Both the position numbers and the translations under genes were made by a program. From Nematopogon swammerdamellus (Eukaryota > Arthropoda > Insecta > Lepidoptera > Adelidae), in assembly GCA_946902875.1 (NCBI GenBank), contig OX336345.1, forward strand, positions 7,781,395-7,845,394: a DNA stretch of 64,000 nt. The letters run 5' to 3'. The notes beneath the pieces are model-generated. The model made no database searches, was not told the origin of the DNA, and saw nothing but the letters and a program-made list of their open reading frames with translations. Positions 31,891-40,268 of this stretch are shown one piece after another. Position 1 is the first letter of the stretch, and each line of letters begins with the position of its first letter.

Positions 31891-32271
31891 TTTTTTATGG
31901 AAACTGACACGGTTGGACACATCACCTACAGAATCAGCGATGTCAGCCCATAACACCGGGTGAACTAGGTGCCATGTCAGTGCTTCCCTTCGGTCGTGCT
32001 GGGTACACTGAACTGGACAGAAAACATAAACTATTTCCATAGCCGTTTCGACCGACGTTTCATTCAGTGCGGTGGTACCAAGCCGGGCGGGTTGACCCCT
32101 ACCACCTAGTAAGATAAGAAGGGAAGGGACCTACAGTTTAACGTGAAATCCGAACCACGGTCATCCTCCAACGGTGGAGCGGTCACCCATCCAAGTACTG
32201 ACCGGCCCAGCGTTACTTAACAATCAATAGCAAAAGTCGACAGTCTGCACCACTGAGCTATCGAGGCTGAG
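31891..32271 (-). mobile_element. SINE-A, copy 5, with probable TSD
   Basis: In the minus sense it starts CTCAGCCTCGATAGCTCAGT. It carries TTAAGTAACGCTGGGCCGGT, AGTACTTGGATGGGTGACC and GGTTCGGATTTC, then the core and tail, ending CAGTTTCCATAAAAAAA. AAAGACAT at 31883-31890 and AAAGACTT at 32272-32279 flank it as an 8-base target duplication with one mismatch. That pins both ends of the family and supports retroposition. Confidence 0.88.
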
Positions 32272-32639
32272 AAAGACTTGAATGTTTTAAGTAATTTTAA
32301 GTAACGAAAGCTCTACTCGAAAGCGAAATAAATAATTTTGGCTTATGTGATAGATAACAAACAATTTTCTCTCAATACCTTTAGTGAGCTATCCCAATTT
32401 ACACTTGACCGATTTTTTTTTTTTGTTCATTCGGTAAATTTACTCGCATTTCGTCCTTGGCCTCAAATCGTTCAGTGTTGTTCGTGCCGTCTGGTAATGA
32501 CTTTTTAATAATGTTCGACATTTTCTGACACTCGCTTCTTTAAAACAGCTGCTAGTCGATTGCTAGCGGAAACAAACACTGAAGAAAAGCCATTGCTATG
32601 TGATACGTTGCATACCTACATTTAGCTTACCACGGTCAT

Positions 32640-32780
32640 CCACGGTGTTCACTTCAGTATAGCCGGCACGACCAAAGGGAAGCTCTGCCATGGCACCTAG
32701 TTCACTAAGGTGTTATGCGCTGACATCACGATGTCAGCTGCTATGATTGACGAGTGTAACCGTGTCAGGTACCATTATCA
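32640..32780 (+). mobile_element. SINE-A 3' fragment, copy 6
   Basis: It begins CTTCAGTATAGCCGGCACGA and runs through ATGGCACCTAGTTCAC, GGTGTTATGCGCTGACATCA and GTAACCGTGTCAGGTACCAT. Diverged, with local rearrangement before the end. Head and core are missing. Confidence 0.65.
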
Positions 32781-32907
32781 AAATCTAATTACCGCGACTC
32801 ACGGAACGTTTGATGTGTAAACAGAACTCGCGGGCGTGATCGCAATTCACTTCAGCTCCAAAAAAAAATATCGGAGTCCCGGTATAGATGCGGCAAGCAG
32901 TGAAGTT

Positions 32908-33112
32908 TTTTTTTTATGGATACTGACACGGTTGGCTACATCATTCGTGATGTCAGCCCATAACACCGGGTGAACTAGGTGCCATGTCAGTGCTTCCCTT
33001 CGGTCGTGCCGGCTACACTGAACTGGATGGAAAACACAAACTATTTACATAGCCGTTTCGACCGACGTTTCATTCAGTGCGGTGGTACCAACCCGGGCGG
33101 GTTAAACCCTAA
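32908..33112 (-). mobile_element. SINE-A 3' half, copy 7
   Basis: In the minus sense it starts in the core at GGGTTTAACCCGCCCGGGTT and ends GTGTCAGTATCCATAAAAAA. The head is missing. It carries a short deletion in the GATGTTGTAGGTGATGTAGCC region. Confidence 0.78.
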
Positions 33113-33692
33113 GTCGTGAAGCATGCAGCACAGAGGCTTTTAGAGAATTGGATGTTGGAATAGCATTTGTGTACTTTTGTTTATTCTCCTCGACAAGTGA
33201 ATACCTCTTCTACGTATTCTTTCCGTGGCCATGTTACTAGCTGTGGCTGCCTACTAATATTTAATTGTCTTATCGATTACGAGTGCTATGTACGACGCTT
33301 TTTGTGTCGTTACGCCGGTAAAATTTTATTGTGTTATTATTTATTAGTATTACATAATGTAAGTTTTTGCATTGAATGTGACATAATATGGTTGGTTACA
33401 TCGCCTCCACAAACCGCGATGCCAGACCATTACACTTAACGCTTTCTGATTGGTTGAAATCGAGCGAGCTTTTGTGTGAGTGAACGTATGCGCTGTTGTT
33501 CCTGGTACACACGCGCTGGTAGGTCCGCAGGACAATATGCGTTATCAACTTATCATATTTATTCAAGGCCTTTCACGCACCTAAAAATACCTTTATATGG
33601 ATGTTATTAATTGGAAGCCATATAGAGGGAAGGCTCGGGTTAATTATTGTACAACCACCTCTACAACCCTGTCATAATAATAATAACGCATC
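33113..33692. other. No recognised feature
   Basis: Frames at 33167-33439 (90 residues, Cys/Tyr-rich) and 33350-33535 overlap on opposite strands and lack motifs. At 33380-33440 GGTTGGTTACATCGCCTCCA vaguely recalls the SINE-A end but is too short to call. Confidence 0.35.
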
Positions 33693-33773
33693 CGCGGAAG
33701 ACCGCGTATGGTGGCGTGCCTTGGGAGAGACCTATGTCCAGCAGTGGACCGATACAGGCTGATGATGATGATC
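33693..33773 (+). mobile_element. RTE-like LINE 3' end, family L, copy 2
   Basis: GTATGGTGGCGTGCCTTGGG then GTCCAGCAGTGGACCGATAC encodes VWWRALGETYVQQWTDTG followed by a stop and a short GATGAT tail. The ending reads cleanly. It abuts the next LINE fragment directly. Confidence 0.78.
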
Positions 33774-34047
33774 CGCGCATGGGCTGATAGTAAAGAGCCT
33801 CGACGACCGCCTTGAGAGGCTCTCACTGAGTGGCCAGATCCAGAAGGCAGCCCTGCTCGATACTGTACGCATCGTCCGGAGGTTTATCTCCCTAGGGCCC
33901 GACCATCGGTAGCCTGGGTTCGCCCCGCCCGCGGTGGTGGAAACGCCATTTGTTTTATAATAATTTTATATGTAATTTTTGTACATTTTAAGTATAGTTA
34001 TATGTGAAATTATTGTAAATAGATGTGTGAATAAATGAATATAGAAT
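33774..34047 (+). pseudogene. LINE family N 3' end, copy 1
   Basis: One frame reads SLDDRLERLSLSGQIQKAAL, then LDTVRIVRRFISLGP and a stop. The 3' UTR contains GGTTCGCCCCGCCCGCGGTG and ends near AATAAATGAATATAG. The same protein ending is frameshifted in the next copy, where the upstream nuclease-like segment is also kept. The fragment has lost everything before LERLSL. Confidence 0.65.
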
Positions 34048-34115
34048 AATAATAGACACAACCTAGTAGCCTGGTTTATCCAGCAACTTGCCTTAAAGTT
34101 TAACCTTGTGAGTAC

Positions 34116-34545
34116 CGAGGTGCCTTATATAATACTATAAGTACAATCCACCGCCAGTTCTCGAGAACGGTCATGTCACACTCTACTGGGACCGGTCCAT
34201 TATCGCAGACAGGACTATTTTCGCGAATAGGCCTGATATTGTGATAGTGGACCGGGAGGCAAGGCGCGCAACGCTCGTCGATATCGCCGTGCCGCACGAT
34301 GGTAACCTCATCAGTAAGGAAGTAGAGGAGCTGCTAAAGTATCTGGATCTGTAGCCCGTCGACTCGACGATCGTTGTGACCATAGTCGCATCGGCGCATC
34401 CGCTGATAGCGAAGAGCCTCGACGACCTCTCAAGGTGAGAGGCTCTTGCTGAGTGGTTGGGTCAGGAGCCAGATCCAGAAGGCAGCCGTGCTCGACACTG
34501 CGCGTATAGTCCGGAGGTTTCTCTCTTGGGGACCCGATTATCGAC
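34116..34545 (+). pseudogene. LINE family N with nuclease-like C-terminus, copy 2
   Basis: An open stretch (about 34165-34351) reads NGHVTLYWDRSIIADRTIF, then ANRPDIVIVDREARRATLVD and IAVPHDGNLI. RPDI followed by V-D-I-A-V-P-H-D at the expected distance matches the restriction-like endonuclease of R2/R4/NeSL-type LINEs, which act as integration nucleases. A TAG stops it at 34352. The rest (AKSLDD..., then frameshifted QKAVLDTARIVRRF) follows. The catalytic core looks partly preserved, but the copy is dead. LINE identity is good; the clade is uncertain. Confidence 0.68.
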
Positions 34546-34555
34546 GAGCTTGGGT

Positions 34556-34647
34556 TCCTCAAAACTCATTGGTACACACCGACCGGATTCAAACCCAAGT
34601 GAACCGCAAGTGAAGCGGACGGCCAGACCACTCGGCCACCTGCCGCA
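34556..34647 (-). mobile_element. SINE-B head fragment, copy 4
   Basis: In the minus sense it reads GCGGCAGGTGGCCGAGTGGT (A box) and GGGTTTGAATCCGGTCGGTG (B-box region), ending ACCAATGAGTTTTGAG. Between the boxes GCTTCTCATGCGAGAGGTCC is replaced by different sequence. Only the tRNA-like head remains. Confidence 0.7.
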
Positions 34648-34649
34648 GC

Positions 34650-35689
34650 CACCACTCATACCCTCACCGCGATTAGTGCTTCAATGACTTCAAGTTGTTG
34701 TGCTAAGATATTTTACTAACCCGACCGTATATTTTGCGCACGCGTTGCTGAGGTTTTAGTCTCCGTTTTACACACAAAGCTTTCAATATTCCAACCAGTG
34801 ATTCCAACGGATGGCATTGTTAGGAGGTCCTTCAACATATCCGAATCCGAAACACGTGTGACAGATGACTCCCGGCTTAAGGTGCTCCCTTTCAAGTCGC
34901 ATTATCTTACGGGGAAGTTAGTCATTGGATTTCGGGAATTCGCTTAAGGTTTTCCTTTTCAATTTATCAATTCTTTCGTTCCGCATACCGTAATGTTGTT
35001 TTATAAGAATATCTAAAGCGAAATCACGTTATCCTCAAATGTACGAAATGCGTCACACGAAGGAGGAGATATTACACTTACTCAATTTAAATTTAAAATA
35101 GGAACACAACTTTGCCTTTAGGTATTTATATTAGAATTGATTGATTGATAGTTTTGATTGTTATTTTATGGATCTCGTGTCTGTAATAAATATATTTGAT
35201 TTGTTATTTCATTTGATTACTGACTCTGAGCTTTAATTTATAGTTAGAAATGTATATCTTTTTTAATTAACAATTTAATGGTTTCGTTGATACCTGTCAC
35301 TTTCATAAATTTTCACAAAATATATAATTTTTTTTTCATAATTAAGACATGTTTTTCCTGTAAATCTATGAAGGACGTTGTTTCGTTGGACAGTTTTCAC
35401 CACAGGCGAAAAGTCGTAGAAACCAGACCAACAAATGAGGCTGGAGACCATGAAGGACACATACCTGCAGATGGGGCATGACGAGCAGGACACACCGCAC
35501 TGTGGCAACTCTTCAGCCTAGCTCCCAGCAGCACTAGGTTCGAAACCACACGCACAGCACGACACGGGCACTCAGGGAGCACGTTTCGAAGGTCCTATAA
35601 CGTATTGGATTAAGGTTCCATAGAAGGAATTCGTATTGGCGAAAACGAACAACTTGTCACCGCAGCACTTACAGACTGCAGGTAACATG
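34650..35689. other. No recognised feature
   Basis: About 1 kb. AATAAATATATTTGATTTG at 35187 may be the end of a LINE 3' UTR like that at 8.5 kb. At 35400-35580 a GC-richer stretch gives overlapping frames on both strands without motifs. Confidence 0.35.
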
Positions 35690-35885
35690 CACCGTAGGTA
35701 CTAGGTACTGGATGTAAGATGGCCGCATAGCAGCCTCGGCTGTGTTCTCCTCTAGTCCAGTATAGCCAGCTATTCAAAGGGAAGTCTTCGGTATGGCGCC
35801 TACCTTCTCGGAGGTGATATAGGCTGGTCGGAGCATGTGCTTTGACCCCTCTGACTCGACCACCCATACCGGATTACTTACATAA
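35690..35885 (+). mobile_element. SINE-B 3' half, copy 5
   Basis: It starts near ACTGGATGTAAGATGGCCGC and runs through AGCAGCCTCGGCTGTGTTCT, GTATGGCGCCTACCTTCTCG and TAGGCTGGTCGGAGCATGTG to CACCCATACCGGATTACTTA plus an A-containing end. No head. Confidence 0.78.
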
Positions 35886-36263
35886 GAAAAGGTGGTTGGG
35901 TCGTTTTATTAGTTTCGTGTATAGAATCGCCGGCTAACTGCTTCCTGGTCGTACGTATTTATTTGTATTTATAGCTAGTATATAATATATCAGATATAAA
36001 TATAAGCAGATATCGAGCGGCGCTGTGTAAGCAAAGCATAATTTGTAGGTCAACGTGCGTGTGATGGCTGAAATCAATTCAGGAGCTCGTCGGGACCAAC
36101 GCGGCGCTTTTTACGTTTAAGTAATGGCGGTCACGTGATGTGGGCGTGACCCAAATCGCTAATGAGCGATTAACACGTTCAGCGGGAGCGGTGCCATGTC
36201 GACAATACCTTGAACACATTCCCGGCATCAGAGGGAGATAAAATACACTTTTTGGGTGTTGAT

Positions 36264-36385
36264 AAAATCATTGGAAAAAATACATCCCGACCAGTGGTGT
36301 AGTTGGTTATCGCGTTGGCGGCTCAAGCCAGAGACCCAGGTTCAAATCCTGGTCGGCCTCGGGATGTATATTTTCCAATGATTTT
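36264..36385 (+). other. tRNA-like sequence inside a 27-base inverted repeat
   Basis: The outer arms (36264-36290 and 36359-36385) match at 26 of 27 positions; the core of the arm is TACATCCCGA. Inside is a tRNA-like stretch with A-box-like TGGTGTAGTTGGTTA. A T-arm CCAGG-TTCAAAT-CCTGG gives a perfect 5-bp stem. An anticodon-like arm TTGGC-GGCTCAA-GCCAG has CTC at the anticodon position. U33 is absent (G instead) and the acceptor stem is replaced by the outer repeat, so it is not a normal tRNA gene. It may be a tRNA-derived MITE/SINE, or a tRNA relic caught in a hairpin. Confidence 0.7.
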
Positions 36386-36548
36386 CGATTTGCATTTTTC
36401 TAATTAAAATATATATAAAGCGAGTACGTGCTTAGTACTAACATATAAACATAAAATATTATAAGTAAGAAATTACATAATACATTTCTTGCAGTGTTCA
36501 TGGCAAAATAAAACCCATATTTCAATCTGAATCATTGATTTATTTGTA

Positions 36549-36780
36549 TTTTTTTCATGTAAACCGTTATGGTTGGCTGAGTCATAGGGGCATATGCTCC
36601 TACCAGCCAATATCGTCTCCGAGAAGGTAGGTGCTATACCGGAGACTACTCTGTGGATTGCTGGCTATACTGGACTATAGAGGACAACACAGCCGAGGCT
36701 GCTATGCGGCCATCTTACATCCAGTACGGTGGTATCAACCCAGTCGGCTACAATTTGAACCAACCACCTAGTAAGAGGCA
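36549..36780 (-). mobile_element. SINE-B 3' half, copy 6
   Basis: In the minus sense it begins in the core (TTACTAGGTGGTTGGTTC, GTAGCCGACTGGGTTGATAC) and ends with TGGCTGGTAGGAGCATATG and CATAACGGTTTACATG plus an A-run. The tRNA-like head is lost; the break is followed directly by a fragment of repeat G. Confidence 0.78.
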
Positions 36781-36782
36781 AT

Positions 36783-36990
36783 AGTTAAGGGACGTGCGCT
36801 GTCCGTCTGTCTGTTTATCTGTCTGTCTGCCCGTCCGATGGCGGTAACTTTGGAGGTTAAATTTTCCTCCTTCCGCCAGCCGGTTAAATTTTCAGAGAAT
36901 ATGTGTTATTTTGGCGGATATAAAAAAAAATGTTTTGTGGTGCGGAAGCTTCGGTGCGCGAGTCTACCTCGCATTTGGCCGGTTTTTAGT
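36783..36990 (+). repeat. Dispersed repeat G, partial copy
   Basis: GTCCGTCTGTCTGTTTATCT and CCGATGGCGGTAACTTTGG lead to GGTTAAATTTTCAGAGAATA and TGTGTTATTTTGGCGGATAT. It ends CTTCGGTGCGCGAGTCTACC and CGCATTTGGCCGG. Same block order as 57743-58045 with the central segment missing. Confidence 0.6.
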
Positions 36991-37079
36991 ACAGTAGAGG
37001 TAAAAAGAAGACCTAGACTAGACCTAAGAAACTAGTGAGTTAGATAATAGAAGTCTGTATCGAGAATTAATTTTACAGA

Positions 37080-37187
37080 TGTCAACATTTCGACCTAGAG
37101 GCCACAGATAGCGTGGATCAACATTTCGACCTAGAGGCCACAGATATCATGGATCAACATTTCGACCTAGAGGCCACAGATATCATG
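37080..37187 (+). repeat. 36-base tandem repeat, three copies
   Basis: Three units of TCAACATTTCGACCTAGAGG plus CCACAGATATCATGGA follow each other with period 36 (starts at 37082, 37118, 37154). Unit 1 has AGCGTGG where the others have ATCATGG/ATCATGA. Since 36 is a multiple of three, it would encode a 12-residue repeat, but no supporting open frame extends beyond. Confidence 0.9.
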
Positions 37188-37488
37188 AGCGACAGCCAGC
37201 GGTGACGCCACTCCACTATTTCGGACGTCACGGCCCGGATGGCGCGTCGCGAACTTGCGGATGTGGAAAGTACATTTACGAAAAGATATTTAGTAGGCAA
37301 TATCTATGTTATATTCTCCTCTTCTAATCAACGCTGCCTTTTATTCACCATAAGAACCTCCGTGGTGTCCGTCCGTCCGTATCAGCTGTTAGTGTAACAA
37401 AAAGTAGGTACTATCTCTGTCCTACATTAACCAACAACTGTATAATTACCTTACTAAGTAAGTAAGTAAGTAAGTGGTAGGGTTTAAT

Positions 37489-37782
37489 TTTTTTTTTATA
37501 GAATCTGACACGTTTTCGCTACATCACCTACAACATCCGTGATGTCAGCCCATAACAGCGGGTGAACTCGGTGCCACGTCAGTGCTTCCCTTCGGTGTTG
37601 CCGGCTACACTGAACTGAACGGAAAACACGAACTATTTACATAGCCGTTTCGACCGACCTTTCATTCAGTGCGGTGGTACCAACCCGGGCGGGTTAAACC
37701 CTACCACCTAGTAATATAAGAAGGGAGTCATATCCCTTAGTCGCCTTTTACGACATACACGGGGAGAGATGCAGTGATTCTC
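37489..37782 (-). mobile_element. Chimeric SINE: head C on SINE-A body, copy 2
   Basis: In the minus sense it opens with CACTGCATCTCTCCCCGTGT, AGGCGACTAAGGGATATGAC and CCTTCTTATATTACTAGGTG. It passes through the SINE-A core and tail to CGTGTCAGATTCTATAAAAA. The junction is the same as at 26.7 kb, so head C plus SINE-A body is a real recurrent form. Confidence 0.82.
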
Positions 37783-37795
37783 GTACTATTATGAA

Positions 37796-37959
37796 ACTAG
37801 CTTTTGCCCGCGTCTTCGTTTCGCGTGACTTTTGCCCAAAGCTCAGGCCGCCGATGACGTAGCGCTATGACTTATAGCCTAAAACCATCTTGATAAGTGG
37901 CACAATGTAAAAGTGAAAACCGTATGTAATTCGATAAAGTGGTTCTCAAGTCATACCCG
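37796..37959 (+). repeat. Single arm of the 5-kb inverted-repeat family
   Basis: AACTAGCTTTTGCCCGCG, CGCGTGACTTTTGCCCAAAG, CTCAGGCCGCCGATGACGTA and TTATAGCCTAAAACCATC match both arms at 5056-5468. It ends at AAGTGGTTCTCAAGTCATA and is joined directly to an RTE-like LINE end. Confidence 0.65.
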
Positions 37960-37965
37960 GAAAGC

Positions 37966-38056
37966 AGTGGTTTCGTACCGCTGAAGCTCCGGTTTTCACT
38001 GGAGGAAAATTGGAGAGGCGTATGTCCAGCAATGGACGCATACACGCTACTGACTG
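37966..38056 (+). mobile_element. RTE-like LINE 3' end, family K, copy 3
   Basis: It has GGAAAGCAGTGGTTTCGTAC, CTGGAGGAAAATTGGAGAGG and GTATGTCCAGCAATGGACGC, with a short CTGA tail. W-R-K-I-G-E-A-Y-V-Q-Q-W-T-H-T reads in frame at the end. The preceding repeat arm is fused to it. Confidence 0.72.
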
Positions 38057-38059
38057 ACA

Positions 38060-38570
38060 TGTCCATCATCCCTCAGCCTCATCCTCGCAGCCACCAAACT
38101 TACTGACCGGACGGCAGCCCAAGAATCCCGAAGACACGAGACACGCCCCAGCTAGGGGGCGATGGACAACGGGTGACGTGGATGAAGACGACTGTAATGA
38201 TTCTTTGATTAAGTATTGATCTTTATTATACATTTCACATCAAACTCTAATGCCTGGTCATAAAGTCGAATTTTAGTTGACAGTTGGGTCCTAAGAGCTG
38301 ACCGCATCCATTGCGGCAGTATTCAGCTCAGACCACCGACCGGCGACCACCCGCCGCACGACAATTAGCCTTATTTGCGCTTCACTTCCAATGCCGCCGT
38401 TTCGACAGATTTTTGGGTTAGTGGTCGCGGTCCGGACATTTGAAACACCATATCTAACTCGAGTGTACGTTTCTGCTTACCAACAACGAATATAAGGTGA
38501 GGTCTACACTCGGCAAAAAAAAAACAATATTCATTATCAAAATAGGAAAAAAATGAACCCTTATAGGATC
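38060..38570. other. No recognised feature
   Basis: GC-richer around 38095-38200 (GCAGCCACCAAACTTACTGA, GACACGCCCCAGCTAGGGGG), probably an old mobile-element piece, but unassigned. Confidence 0.3.
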
Positions 38571-38739
38571 ACTCTCGTGTCTGTCTGTCTCTTTTGATCT
38601 TTCTTGAAATTTACTGGACGAGAAACGTTGAAATTTGGTACAAATATGTAGAGTTTGATGAACCAAACCACATTTTTCTACACTTAGTAAAAGAACAAAT
38701 TTAGATTTTGGGGGTAAATTTTTTGGGGACAAATTCATG

Positions 38740-39030
38740 TGACGTATCAAAGGGCTCGTTATAAAAAATACAAAACTTTTTTTATTTTAAAATGCATACT
38801 TTAAAAAATATTAAACAAAATATGCAAAAATCATCGAGCATTCCCCCCGTTCAGGGTGTTATCGGAAATACGGAGTCTAAAATTTAGAATAAAATTAGCA
38901 ATATAGGACATCTCTTAAAATTTACAGAAAACCCTAAACGAAAATCCTTAATGTTAAAGTTCTGGCGGAAACGAAATGATACGGCACCCTCTCCACTCGA
39001 GTTCGGCTCGCACTTGACCGCATTTTTATT
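38740..39030 (+). repeat. Dispersed repeat F, copy 2
   Basis: AAAGGGCTCGTTATAAAAAA, ATAGGACATCTCTTAAAATT, CCCTAAACGAAAATCCTTAA and ACGGCACCCTCTCCACTCG correspond to 17270-17680, ending CGGCTCGCACTTGACCGC. Noncoding. Confidence 0.5.
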
Positions 39031-40268
39031 CCTAAAGATACTTTTGACAGCTTTACATCGGTTACAACATAGAAGGTATACATGGCATGGCAACATCTTA
39101 TTTCAGGTAGCGGACGTAACGAAGAATATATATTTTTTTAGAAATACAAATCCGCCCCGGCGATTATTTTATCTAAACCAGTTAAATCCATTTCCGTTTA
39201 GCCGAAAACATTAGCTTTCATTCGGTGGCCAAGACGGGCGCGGACCTATCTTAAGTAGCACAAAAAAACTCTTGATCCTCTACCTCTACAGTCTACAAGA
39301 TGCTACTTGTTGCTAAATCCTTGAGGCGCCAGTTCGCTTCCTGTCGTAAAACATTGAAATGATGCTCTGGCTCTGCTCTCAGCCCCTCACCCTTGAATAC
39401 ATTATACCGATGACGTCATCCTCTGTCTAGACGTTACCAGGTAAAAATATTACTCCCGAATAAAATAGTTTCGAAAGGTCGCCAGTGAATTCCTAAGACG
39501 AATTCGGATTCCAGCTCCCGCTGCTGGAGAAAATTGATCAAATATTCGAGACGCTTATGAATTCGACATGGTTATTCCGACAGGTAACGGCACGCAAATA
39601 ATTCATATTTTGCATAGCATCAAATACATTCCACTTAGAGAAGATTCATGAAATTGCTTGGAATTTACGAGAAGTGGGTTTTTTGTCTCCAGTGGCTTTA
39701 GCCTCGAGGTGGGACAGTAAACCACCGATTTCTTTGAACTCGCCACATCGCGTGCGTCGTCGCTCGATTCGCCCCGATCGTTTTATAATGTAATTTATCG
39801 AAATATACTAGCAAATTTGAATAACTTAATAAATTCCTTCACAGAATTCTGGATTCATTGGCTACCAGAATCCTTTAAATTTTACATTCAAAATTACTTT
39901 GAGATTTACGGCCTAGAGGGAGAAACCGAAATGCAGGAAGTATCAAATTTAGTTTAATCATTTTAAACAGATCAGCTCATTCACAAATCATAACCTGTTA
40001 ATGTATTGTGATTTGTGTGTAAACAATCGAATGTATCGTGTCTTGTTCCACAACATAACAGTAACTGTACGGGAAAAAACTTGAGTAGTTTTTATTATCA
40101 AACGGTTTTATTTAGCTTGACTCCGTATATTTGTTTGTTTGTTTGTTACTATCTTTGTTTCAAATCTTGCGACAACTTTTTCAACTACTTCTACTGAACC
40201 GATTTTTATGAAACTTTGCACACACATTGAGTTCTCGTGACAATACAATATTATGATAATTTCAACTT
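39031..40268. other. No recognised gene; edge of the satellite
   Basis: AT-rich sequence. Immediately before the array, CGATTTTTATGAAACTTTGC and TGATAATTTCAACTTGG resemble phrases near lepidopteran transposon ends. The final CAACTTGG grades into the first satellite monomer (CACTTGG in others), so the array probably grew from this sequence. Confidence 0.4.

Noticed and set aside
36290..36360. Functional tRNA-Glu (CTC)
   Set aside because: The base before the anticodon is G instead of the invariant U, and the acceptor stem is not tRNA-like.
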